The notes under the pieces: generated by a model | Databases searched by the model: none | Told to the model about the DNA's origin: nothing | The model's input: only the letters and a program-made list of their open reading frames with translations | Translations under genes and position numbers: made by a program | Shown: piece after piece, positions 29,424-35,664 of the stretch | Layout of the letters: each line of letters starts with the position of its first letter | Position numbering within the stretch: the stretch's first letter is position 1 | IMG/VR virus record: IMGVR_UViG_3300005581_000047 | Span: 1-36,205 of that record | Direction: 5' to 3' (one strand) | From: a virus | DNA: 36,205 nucleotides

Positions 29424-29714
29424 TTAAAGTACTTCTTTTATCTTATCACTTATTTTTTGTTCGGTAAGTACACCACTATTTCTCCATACTGGTACACCTT
29501 CTTTAAATAGTACTAATGTAGGGATACTTCTTATTTGGTATTTAACCGCCAAATCTCTTTCTTCATCCACATTAACTTTAACAACTTCTAAGTTTTCATT
29601 ATTACTCTTAACTTGTTCAATCACAGGGTTCATCATTTTACAAGGACCACACCAAGCCGCCCAAAAATCCACCAAAACTGGTTTGTCAGATTTCAAAATT
29701 TCTTCTAAATTCAT
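29424..29714 (-). CDS. trxA: Thioredoxin
   Basis: A 96-residue single-domain thioredoxin with the classical active site W21-C-G-P-C25 in DFWAAWCGPCKMM and the cis-proline at P65 in IRSIPTLVLF. It would reduce disulfides using host thioredoxin reductase, for example to support ribonucleotide reductase. It is slightly shorter than E. coli TrxA (108). It is a single-gene unit with an ATATTTAT element upstream and a strong terminator downstream, so late expression is possible. Confidence 0.93.
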   Translation of the reverse strand: MNLEEILKSDKPVLVDFWAAWCGPCKMMNPVIEQVKSNNENLEVVKVNVDEERDLAVKYQIRSIPTLVLFKEGVPVWRNSGVLTEQKISDKIKEVL

Positions 29715-29743
29715 TTTTTTATTTTTTATCTTTTTATTATTAT

Positions 29744-29751
29744 ATAAATAT
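29744..29751 (-). promoter_or_regulatory. ATATTTAT element (putative phage promoter)
   Basis: ATATTTAT on the minus strand, 29 bases before the thioredoxin gene; it partly overlaps the end of the preceding terminator. Confidence 0.4.
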
Positions 29752-29782
29752 AAAGGGGGAATACAATTTGTACCCCCCCTTT
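29752..29782 (-). terminator. Rho-independent terminator
   Basis: Long hairpin AAAGGGGG / CCCCCTTT with an inner TACAA / TTGTA stem, followed by an AT-rich run on the minus strand. It ends the 66-residue gene. Confidence 0.75.
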
Positions 29783-29801
29783 AAATAAAAATTTTAGAGA
29801 A

Positions 29802-30002
29802 TTAGGCTTTCTCTCCGACCCACTTAACTACAGAATTAAGTCCATAAATTTCAGTGATTTTCTGAACAAATCTTTTAGGATTTTTTCTGATGTAACTTAA
29901 TGATTCTGTAGGGACATTTGTTTTAGAGGGCCCGAATAGAGAAAGTAATTCCTCTTCTCTGTTTTTAACTGCCTTTACAGACACTTTTTTAACGTTTTTC
30001 AT
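29802..30002 (-). CDS. Small basic protein of unknown function
   Basis: A 66-residue basic protein (KKVSVKAVKNREEELLSLFG, then a Lys/Arg-rich region ending VKWVGEKA). Predominantly helical, with an FGPSK turn in the middle. It could be nucleic-acid binding, but there is no motif. It is followed by a strong terminator. Confidence 0.65.
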   Translation of the reverse strand: MKNVKKVSVKAVKNREEELLSLFGPSKTNVPTESLSYIRKNPKRFVQKITEIYGLNSVVKWVGEKA

Positions 30003-30068
30003 AATGTATATATTTATTTTTTATAATATTAATGAAAAAAATCTACAATGTCAATACCCTAAAAAAAA

Positions 30069-30494
30069 TTAATCTACGTTAAGAATCTCAATATCAAATA
30101 TTAATTTTTTACCTGCCATAGGATGGTTAGCATCAATAGTGACACTATCATCCGTAATTTCAGTAACAGTTACCACCATAGTACCTCTTTCACTTTCAGA
30201 TTGTAAAACGTCACCGACGCTGACACCCATAGGGAATCTACCTTTCTCTAAAGTGGTTACTAAACCATCTAAGTATTCCCCATACGCATCAGATGGTTCG
30301 ATCTCTACAGTGACTTTATCACCAACACTCTTATCTAAAATACCTTTTTCAAAACCAGGAATTAAATTACCTTGTCCTAAAATAGTTCTTAATGGTTCTC
30401 TTCCTTCATCTAGTGAAGAATCGAATACTGTTCCGTCCTCTAATCTTCCTGTGTAATGGACTGTTACATTCTTATTTAGTTCAACTTTACTCAT
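30069..30494 (-). CDS. FKBP-type peptidyl-prolyl isomerase (SlyD-like)
   Basis: A 141-residue protein. The FKBP parts are KNVTVHYTGRLEDGTVFDSS, then LIPGFEKGILDKSVGDKVTV; between about residues 70 and 125 lies the insert-in-flap domain of SlyD (VSVGDVLQSE, then DDSVTIDANHPMAGK). The closing strand is LIFDIEILNV. It catalyses cis/trans proline isomerisation and can act as a chaperone. The His-rich metal-binding tail of SlyD is missing. Its use in the phage may be folding of virion proteins. Confidence 0.9.
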   Translation of the reverse strand: MSKVELNKNVTVHYTGRLEDGTVFDSSLDEGREPLRTILGQGNLIPGFEKGILDKSVGDKVTVEIEPSDAYGEYLDGLVTTLEKGRFPMGVSVGDVLQSESERGTMVVTVTEITDDSVTIDANHPMAGKKLIFDIEILNVD

Positions 30495-30543
30495 AATATT
30501 TTTTTATTTAATTATATAACACTCCACCACATAGTAAAGTATT

Positions 30544-30966
30544 TTATAGACTTATTTCAAATCTATCTTTCATTATCTGAATTTTGTCTTCAGGTACACC
30601 GTGTTCATTTATACCTTTGTGTCTATTCTCTACGATTATTGAGAACACTTTATACCCATATTGTTTTGCCAATTCATAATAACGATCCATTTCCCATTCC
30701 TGTGTGAATGTATTTGAGACTGCAATCTCTCTGTAGAAGTTATCATTAACCAATGAATCCTTCATATAAGTTTCAACTGTATCTTGACAGAATTTATGTG
30801 CATCTTTGATTTTAGTAAAATCAAAATTATATTCTCCAGTCTCTTTATCGACAAAATATTTGTCTGCCTCACAAACTAAGAAATCGTCTCCCACTAATCT
30901 TTTAGCGAATGTAGATTTACCTGAACCAGGTACTCCTCTTACAATGTATAGAACTTTTTCACTCAT
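30544..30966 (-). CDS. P-loop polynucleotide kinase-like protein
   Basis: A 140-residue protein, starting at the internal MSEKVLYIVRG. An upstream in-frame ATG would add 30 residues coded inside the neighbouring membrane protein gene. The chosen start overlaps that gene by ATGA. The Walker A is GVPGSGKSTFAKRL, later VCEADKYF and VSNTFTQEWEMDRYYE, then GVPEDKIQIMKDRF. This order fits the N4BP2/AAA_33 group of P-loop kinases, which includes 5-prime polynucleotide kinases. Its neighbours are a phosphoesterase and an RNA ligase, so a role in phosphorylating broken RNA ends is likely. It lacks a fused phosphatase domain. Confidence 0.8.
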   Translation of the reverse strand: MSEKVLYIVRGVPGSGKSTFAKRLVGDDFLVCEADKYFVDKETGEYNFDFTKIKDAHKFCQDTVETYMKDSLVNDNFYREIAVSNTFTQEWEMDRYYELAKQYGYKVFSIIVENRHKGINEHGVPEDKIQIMKDRFEISL

Positions 30967-31145
30967 CGTTTTAAAACTATATACCCTATCACTAAAAATA
31001 AAATTAGAAGTGAAACTGGTATCCATAGAGGACTTGTGATCCACCACCAACTCCAATCGATATGGTTTGTCAATTTTAAAACCATAAAAATAAGGAAAAG
31101 AATCGTCCCGATTCCAATTCCTCTATGACTATTTTCTCCACTCAT
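30963..31145 (-). CDS. Small two-segment membrane protein
   Basis: A 60-residue protein with hydrophobic segments at about residues 8-25 and 38-57 and a Trp cluster (HIDWSWWWITSPLW) between them. It ends IVLKR. It overlaps the kinase gene by 4 bases (ATGA). Function unknown; its place among RNA repair genes may be incidental. Confidence 0.65.
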   Translation of the reverse strand: MSGENSHRGIGIGTILFLIFMVLKLTNHIDWSWWWITSPLWIPVSLLILFLVIGYIVLKR

Positions 31146-31160
31146 ATATATTAATTTAAA

Positions 31161-31817
31161 TTAAATTCTTTTTTCGTGATGATCCTTTGGTAGGGATAAT
31201 TTTCTAATCGGTTGATTTTTTACAATCGATAATACCTCATCTAAAGTCATAGGGTGTAAGTTATTACCATCAACACCTACATCTAATGATTTACCCTCTC
31301 CCAATCGTAAATTAGGTGGTAAATGAACGTGACCGTGTAAATGTATCGTACCATCATTCATACTGTCCCAAGATGCAATAGGATAATGCATACATACAAA
31401 AGAGTATTTATCCATAACACCTTTACCAACAATAGATGGGCGACGAATATCTAAAAATAAATAATCTTGTGTGGTAGAGAATATCTCCTGTATGTCTTCC
31501 TTATTATTACGAATATGGTGATCGTGATTACCATAGGTTAAATGAATGTTCTTACAAATAATACGATTACGGAATTCAGAAATTTTTTCAAACCCACCAA
31601 AACTCCAATCCCCTAAATGTATTAAGACATCATTTTCACCAACCACCTCATTAATACTGTTAACCAATGTATCATTCATATGGTTAAGTGTATTAAACTT
31701 ACGGGTTAGGTTTTCCGCGCCAACCCAAGTTGTAGTTGCAGTACAAATATTTGCGTGATTATAATGTGTATCACTCGTAAAGTATAGTCGTTGATCTTTT
31801 TCTAAAACTAATTTCAT
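31161..31817 (-). CDS. Calcineurin-like metallophosphoesterase
   Basis: A 218-residue enzyme with the full set of metallophosphoesterase motifs: FTSDTHYNHANI (D-x-H), IHLGDWSFGG (G-D), TYGNHDHH (G-N-H-D), VCMHYP, and LHGHVH near residue 170 (G-H-x-H). Two metal ions would be bound. The subgroup occurs in phages. Given the neighbouring kinase and ligase, a phosphatase or 2,3-cyclic phosphodiesterase acting on broken RNA ends is plausible, though other phosphoesters cannot be excluded. It has its own host-like promoter inside the end of the upstream gene. Confidence 0.88.
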   Translation of the reverse strand: MKLVLEKDQRLYFTSDTHYNHANICTATTTWVGAENLTRKFNTLNHMNDTLVNSINEVVGENDVLIHLGDWSFGGFEKISEFRNRIICKNIHLTYGNHDHHIRNNKEDIQEIFSTTQDYLFLDIRRPSIVGKGVMDKYSFVCMHYPIASWDSMNDGTIHLHGHVHLPPNLRLGEGKSLDVGVDGNNLHPMTLDEVLSIVKNQPIRKLSLPKDHHEKRI

Positions 31818-31821
31818 TTTA

Positions 31822-31853
31822 CAAATATATTAAAAATTTATTAATTAGACAAA
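31822..31853 (-). promoter_or_regulatory. Host-like promoter for the phosphoesterase gene
   Basis: TTTG-N20-TATATTTG on the minus strand, 4 bases before the start codon. It overlaps the last codons of the upstream 216-residue gene. Confidence 0.75.
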
Positions 31854-32491
31854 CTTTCAGGTAAAAAAAGTAATGTAGGGTTCTTTTTTTGTACGTCTAC
31901 GTCAGGATACTTATCTTTAAACTTATTTACATCGAATTTTTTTGTGATTAAATGGTGTCCATTCTTTGTAGGAATTATTGTCTCAATCTTTGGTCCAACT
32001 TCATAACCAATCGGAAATCCAGCCTCGTCAAATTTAACTTTAGTAATTGGTGTACATTCATATTCAATATATGCCATCATTATGGGACTGGCTTGCATCA
32101 TATCATCCACATCGATGATCCATCTTTTCTCCATTGTTTTTATTTGTCCAACAACAGAGTCAAACAAACCTTTCTGATTAGACACACCGTCTCTAATACG
32201 TTCCGCAAGTATTGTCAACATATTTAAAGAAACATCTTTATGGTTTTGTTTCTGAACATGAATGTATGCCCTAGCCTTAAACATCTCACATAATTGTTTT
32301 ACCTCATCATATCTTCTTTCTAAATGTTCTATCGAATCAATACAATAAGTTTTAATAGTTCTAACTGATTGGTGGTTATCTCTCTCACCTTCTGGTTGAT
32401 CTTTTTTTCTTTTAAACACATATAACATATAAAAGTCACCCTTTTCTGTGAAATTTAATAATGGTTTAATTAATTCTATATTATCTATCAT
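31841..32491 (-). CDS. Conserved protein of unknown function in the RNA repair operon
   Basis: A 216-residue protein. Features are FYMLYVFKRKKDQPEGERDN, a helical ARAYIHVQKQNHKD stretch, then RWIIDVDDMMQ and ETIIPTKNGHHLITKKFD. The Asp-rich strand and the Asn-Gly-His-His motif recall the active-site pattern of archaeo-eukaryotic-type primases, and similar phage proteins exist, but the match is too weak to assign. It overlaps the RNA ligase gene by 4 bases, so translation is coupled. A function on RNA or nucleotides is inferred from context only. Confidence 0.7.
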   Translation of the reverse strand: MIDNIELIKPLLNFTEKGDFYMLYVFKRKKDQPEGERDNHQSVRTIKTYCIDSIEHLERRYDEVKQLCEMFKARAYIHVQKQNHKDVSLNMLTILAERIRDGVSNQKGLFDSVVGQIKTMEKRWIIDVDDMMQASPIMMAYIEYECTPITKVKFDEAGFPIGYEVGPKIETIIPTKNGHHLITKKFDVNKFKDKYPDVDVQKKNPTLLFLPESLSN

Positions 32492-33558
32492 AACTTTTTA
32501 AATTCTGGTTTGAGTGCTTTCCAAATAATTTTATCATAGTCTTTTCCATCCCACATCGCAAACATAATTGCCTTCGCAACTGGATGATTATCTTTAATGA
32601 ATTCCGCAAACTCTTTCTTAGTCGGTTCCACTTCTATGACACCATATTTACCAAACCTAAAGTAATCATATGTTTTACCTAATTGATTCCAGTATTGGTA
32701 ATACCCATAGTTTAAAGAACTAACATATAATTTAATTTTATCGTAGAATTCATCTGGAACATCTTTTAATAACTCCAACACATCTTTACCCTCACTCACC
32801 ATTTCCCATATCGCAGTGGTAGATACGTTAGTCATTATCTTATGTAGACGAAGGTACTCCTCACCCTTAACTTTCATCCTATCACCGTTAGAGAACTGAA
32901 CAACGAAACCTTCTTCATCATCCCCTATCATTCCCTTCAATAATGAATAGTCTTTTATGCCATCATATTGTTTTACTACCTTAAAACCAATATTAGTTAT
33001 TAAATTTTTTAATCTGATATCGTTTTCTACACCACATAAATCAACTTCATAACCAGTTTTGGTTTCAATAACCCCAAGTAATACTAAATCTTCGAATGAG
33101 TATTTTACCACAATACGATTCTCATCATATATTATCTCAAACAGATATGTATAATCTTTATGTAGTTTCTCATAGTCATAGTTCTTCAACATCTCAAATC
33201 CTTTAACCGCCTGATCAGAAGTGAAGGAACCTCTAGTTGCCATAACCCAAACGTCATTGTAGAAAAATAATATACCCAAAGAACCATCCATTTTTTCGTA
33301 GACATTAAACTGTTCTGTAGGTGTATGTCTACCCTCTTCGATGTTAAAGAATTTACGGAATGGTCTTGCCACAATATCACCATTAGAGTTTGTGACTAAT
33401 CCACGACACATTAATGTGATGTCATCCCATAGTCCTTCGTATTGAACCTTTTCAGAATAATTCCAAATCTCTAAATCCAATGTCTGATAGAATTGTCTGA
33501 ACAACAATCCATCCTCTTCATATTTTTTAAGTATCTCTTTCATATAATTATTTTTCAA
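32488..33558 (-). CDS. RNA ligase (T4 Rnl1-like)
   Basis: A 356-residue nucleotidyltransferase-superfamily ligase. Motif I is EKMDGSLG with the AMP-accepting K89. Motif III is LFEIIY at about 139-144. Motif IV is EGFVVQFSNG at 216-225, and motif V is KVKGEEY at 229-235. Such enzymes join 5-phosphate and 3-hydroxyl RNA ends using ATP; the T4 enzyme repairs tRNA cut by the host anticodon nuclease. It overlaps the CCA-adding-type gene by 11 bases and the next by 4, so ligation, end healing and tRNA 3-prime maintenance are encoded together. Confidence 0.88.
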   Translation of the reverse strand: MKNNYMKEILKKYEEDGLLFRQFYQTLDLEIWNYSEKVQYEGLWDDITLMCRGLVTNSNGDIVARPFRKFFNIEEGRHTPTEQFNVYEKMDGSLGILFFYNDVWVMATRGSFTSDQAVKGFEMLKNYDYEKLHKDYTYLFEIIYDENRIVVKYSFEDLVLLGVIETKTGYEVDLCGVENDIRLKNLITNIGFKVVKQYDGIKDYSLLKGMIGDDEEGFVVQFSNGDRMKVKGEEYLRLHKIMTNVSTTAIWEMVSEGKDVLELLKDVPDEFYDKIKLYVSSLNYGYYQYWNQLGKTYDYFRFGKYGVIEVEPTKKEFAEFIKDNHPVAKAIMFAMWDGKDYDKIIWKALKPEFKKL

Positions 33559-34282
33559 ATGTTGGTTTTAACCACATATCCCCACCAAACATAATATCCA
33601 AAATTTTAGGGTTAAGTATTTTTATTCTTGAAAACAATTCCAAAGACTTTAACGTATCGTGTTTTAACATCTTTAAAAGTTCTTCTCTGATTCTTTCCTT
33701 TGATACTACCAACTCTAATTTATCTACAACACTATCCATTAAACAAGTCTCCCAAATCGTAGGTGATATCTCAAAACCTTTAGTGATAGAAAATCTAAAT
33801 GCCCTAATCAGCCTTAATGGATCATCTAACATAGTTACCTTTGCGTCCAATGGAGTTAACAATAGTTTATTTTCCAATGCCCAAATACCATCGAACAAAT
33901 CTATAATAGAACCGTTTTCATCTTTCGCCAATGCGTTCAACGTAAAGTCTCTACGAACCAAATCATCTTCCAACTTACCCAATTCCAAAATAGGTTTTCT
34001 TGTTCCTTCAACATACCCCACCTCTTTTCTTGCGAGAACAAAATCTGCAACCAAACCAGAATGAATGTGATCTTTAGGAAACTTTGCCCTAATAGTAAAA
34101 CAATCAGGTGTACTTAAGAAAATAGTAAATTCCTTATGTAATAACCAATCAGTCATTATTTGGAATCCTTCTTCTACGGTTCTATCCAAATTGTCTAAGA
34201 CAAATGTGAAATCAATATCATTTGTTTCCACACCCATCAATTCATCTCTGACACAACCACCTACTTCAAATATCTTTGGCAT
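33548..34282 (-). CDS. cca: tRNA nucleotidyltransferase (CCA-adding-type)
   Basis: A 244-residue protein. It opens MPKIFEVGGCVRDELMG then NDIDF, the class II nucleotidyltransferase signature with D22-x-D24. RRDFTLNALA (110-119) and DPLRLIRAFRF (154-164) are the neck motifs that choose between CTP and ATP. Its C-terminus is much shorter than bacterial enzymes (400 or more residues), so the tRNA-binding tail is reduced. It starts the operon from a host-like promoter. The two tRNA-like genes nearby do not encode CCA, so the enzyme would be needed to finish them. A poly(A) polymerase activity cannot be excluded. Confidence 0.88.
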   Translation of the reverse strand: MPKIFEVGGCVRDELMGVETNDIDFTFVLDNLDRTVEEGFQIMTDWLLHKEFTIFLSTPDCFTIRAKFPKDHIHSGLVADFVLARKEVGYVEGTRKPILELGKLEDDLVRRDFTLNALAKDENGSIIDLFDGIWALENKLLLTPLDAKVTMLDDPLRLIRAFRFSITKGFEISPTIWETCLMDSVVDKLELVVSKERIREELLKMLKHDTLKSLELFSRIKILNPKILDIMFGGDMWLKPTFEK

Positions 34283-34298
34283 ATGAATTTATTTAAGA

Positions 34299-34329
34299 CA
34301 AATATAGGTAAAATATTTCATATAACAAA
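34299..34329 (-). promoter_or_regulatory. Host-like promoter for the RNA repair operon
   Basis: TTTG-N19-TATATTTG on the minus strand, 16 bases before the CCA-adding-type gene; the -33 box lies just beyond the terminator of the upstream gene. Confidence 0.8.
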
Positions 34330-34354
34330 AAAAAAGGTGATAAAAAATCACCTT
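34325..34354 (-). terminator. Rho-independent terminator
   Basis: Stem AAGGTGAT / ATCACCTT with a 5-base A loop, followed by nine T residues on the minus strand. It lies 11 bases past the stop of the 50-residue gene. Confidence 0.88.
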
Positions 34355-34364
34355 ATGTTTAAAA

Positions 34365-34517
34365 TTATTTACTTTCTTCTTTCTTTTTAGTTTTCCTAAC
34401 TTTTTTTTCTTTAACTTCCACTACCACATCATTAGGTATTTCTATTAATGTATATTCAGGAAAAAACTGATTCATTCCGATACCTACACAAACTTCTACA
34501 AATTTTTTATCACTCAT
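34365..34517 (-). CDS. Small Lys-rich protein of unknown function
   Basis: A 50-residue protein starting MSDKKFVEVCVGIGMNQFFP and ending in a Lys/Glu-rich tail. I prefer this internal ATG because the longer frame would begin inside the structured RNA at 34551-34623. The first 35 residues could form a small beta sheet. No family recognised. It follows the tRNA-like genes and may be on their transcript. Confidence 0.6.
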   Translation of the reverse strand: MSDKKFVEVCVGIGMNQFFPEYTLIEIPNDVVVEVKEKKVRKTKKKEESK

Positions 34518-34550
34518 ATTTTTATTTTTATTTATTTTTATAAACACACT

Positions 34551-34623
34551 CTTCGGCATTCTACTCCCCGCAGTACGGAATTGTATATTACTTAGCCCAT
34601 CGTCAGCGGTACGGGTACCGAAG
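34551..34623 (-). ncRNA. Structured RNA candidate of tRNA length
   Basis: A GC-richer segment than its surroundings. On the minus strand its ends form a 7-bp stem (CTTCGGT / GCCGAAG) enclosing exactly 73 nucleotides, the length of a tRNA without CCA. Inside are a CCGC / GCGG pair and a near-perfect hairpin GGTACCCGTACC next to the 5-prime end. It has no T-loop consensus (GTTCRANNC) and no clear D-arm, so it is not a normal tRNA. It lies 13 bases after the long tRNA-like gene, probably on the same transcript. Confidence 0.35.
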
Positions 34624-34635
34624 TTTATGTGTTTG

Positions 34636-34789
34636 TAGTCAGGACAGGAATCGAACCTGTATGAACACTTTGAATTTTACCTACGCACCGTGAGGTAGTG
34701 TTCTTCATCATTCGCATTGCCTTTTCAAAATGCACTTATTCAAGGCTGCCGTGCGTGTCACTATGTGTCTACCATTCCACCACCTGACT
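34636..34789 (-). tRNA. tRNA-like gene with about 70 extra nucleotides in the middle
   Basis: The ends are those of a good tRNA: a 7-bp acceptor stem AGTCAGG / CCTGACT, a D-arm GTG-GAATGGTAGA-CAC like that of leucine tRNAs, and a perfect T-arm ACAGG-TTCGATT-CCTGT. CCA is not encoded. The total is 154 nucleotides, about twice the normal length. The central region can form a GAACACT / AGTGTTC stem and an ACGCAC / GTGCGT long-range pairing; TAGTG / CACTA could be the anticodon stem. No group I intron core is evident, and the anticodon cannot be read with confidence. Confidence 0.55.
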
Positions 34790-34847
34790 ATGTTGAACTT
34801 GTAAAACCCACTTTGCAGCAAGGAAACTCAGTTCAATGTTTTTTGCG

Positions 34848-34921
34848 TAGTCAGCACAGGAATCGAACCCATTATCTCCCTTATGATCGGGTGCGTATGC
34901 CAACACGCCATCTAACTAACT
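34848..34921 (-). tRNA. tRNA gene, probable CAU anticodon
   Basis: A 74-nucleotide cloverleaf: acceptor AGTTAGT / GCTGACT (two G-T pairs), T-arm ATGGG-TTCGATT-CCTGT, discriminator A, no encoded CCA. The anticodon arm is irregular. CCC / GGG closes an 8-nucleotide loop GATCATAA, in which ATCATAA resembles the methionine-type loop with anticodon CAU. It could be tRNA-Met or tRNA-Ile (CAU). Its last 25 bases are nearly identical to those of the long tRNA-like gene, suggesting a shared origin. Confidence 0.6.
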
Positions 34922-34927
34922 AAATTT

Positions 34928-35557
34928 TTATTTTCTAATAAAGAACTTATCATTATCCCATCTCACTTTCTTTAGTGTTGATAAATAATCATTCTCTGTA
35001 TCTCTATATCCTAATGGAAGAACTACTACCGATTTTAATCCTAATTCTTGTAGACCTAAAACAGTATCCACTGATTCAGGAACAAATCCTTCCATTGGTG
35101 TTGAGTCTACTTCTTCTATTGCTGCTGCCGTTAATGCGAACCCTAATCCGATGTATGCTTGTCTCTGAGCCCAAGAAATCTTTTGTTCATGTGACATGTT
35201 GGTTAATGATCCATTCATCATGTCTTGTAAACCATTTAATGACTCTACAGGGATTTCTCTTTGTTTTGCAATCTCATTAATGTAGTTCTCTACAGAATGT
35301 TCTGTAACCTCATCCCACGTTGCAAATACAAGTACTGCGGATGACTCACTTAATTGTGTTTGTCCGTAACATGCCCCTTGTAACTCTTCTTTTAATTTTT
35401 GATCCTCTACCACAATAACATTATATGGTGTAAGTCCGTATGAACTTGGTGCCAATCTTGTTGCGTCTAAGATTCTTTCTAATTTATCCTGTGGGATTTT
35501 CTCCCCATTCATTTTTTTGGTGGCGTATCTCCACTCTAACGATTTTAATAATTCCAT
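34928..35557 (-). CDS. Nitroreductase-family FMN oxidoreductase
   Basis: A 209-residue protein of the NfsB-type nitroreductase family. The FMN-binding parts are EWRYATKKMNGEKIPQDKLE near the N-terminus, DATRLAPSSYGLTPYNVIVV, and VVLPLGYRD near the C-terminus. These enzymes use NAD(P)H to reduce quinones or nitro compounds. Full length for the family. The stop lies 7 bases before the tRNA gene, so the message probably also carries the tRNAs. It is unusual in phages and may come from the host. It has a TTGACA-N17-TATAAT-type promoter. Confidence 0.9.
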   Translation of the reverse strand: MELLKSLEWRYATKKMNGEKIPQDKLERILDATRLAPSSYGLTPYNVIVVEDQKLKEELQGACYGQTQLSESSAVLVFATWDEVTEHSVENYINEIAKQREIPVESLNGLQDMMNGSLTNMSHEQKISWAQRQAYIGLGFALTAAAIEEVDSTPMEGFVPESVDTVLGLQELGLKSVVVLPLGYRDTENDYLSTLKKVRWDNDKFFIRK

Positions 35558-35573
35558 AAGTTTATTTTTTATT

Positions 35574-35604
35574 CAATTATAACTAAATTTATTTTAATTG
35601 TCAA
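35574..35604 (-). promoter_or_regulatory. Promoter with perfect TTGACA-N17-TATAAT
   Basis: On the minus strand TTGACA, 17 bases, TATAAT, immediately followed by TG. The same bases also read as the Bacteroidota arrangement TTG-N20-TATAATTG, one mismatch from consensus. It lies 16 bases before the nitroreductase gene. Confidence 0.65.
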
Positions 35605-35624
35605 CAAAAAAATATTTTTTTGTT
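35603..35624 (-). terminator. AT-rich inverted repeat, possible terminator
   Basis: Perfect palindrome AACAAAAAAATATTTTTTTGTT. It lies 41 bases past the stop of the secreted-protein gene and touches the -35 box of the next gene. It could end transcription or bind a regulator; without GC pairs a terminator role is weak. Confidence 0.35.
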
Positions 35625-35664
35625 GTCAAGGTAGGATTAGTTATTATTTTATTTGTGTAATGTA

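Noticed and set aside
1847-29751. T4-type late promoters (TATAAATA)
   Set aside because: TATAAATA does occur in intergenic DNA, but on the wrong strand relative to the genes. Read in the gene direction the common element is ATATTTAT, so the T4 sequence itself is not supported.
30967-31056. Longer version of the kinase with 30 extra N-terminal residues
   Set aside because: The extension is coded inside the upstream membrane protein gene in another frame, and the internal ATG gives a standard P-loop kinase start and an ATGA overlap.
34580-34610. CUGANGA-like core suggesting a hammerhead ribozyme
   Set aside because: CTGACGA is present in the structured RNA at 34551-34623, but no GAAA partner or three-stem arrangement with a cleavage site could be drawn.
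34636-34789. Group I intron in the long tRNA-like gene
   Set aside because: The insert is about 70 nucleotides, far below the group I minimum, and no conserved core elements were found.
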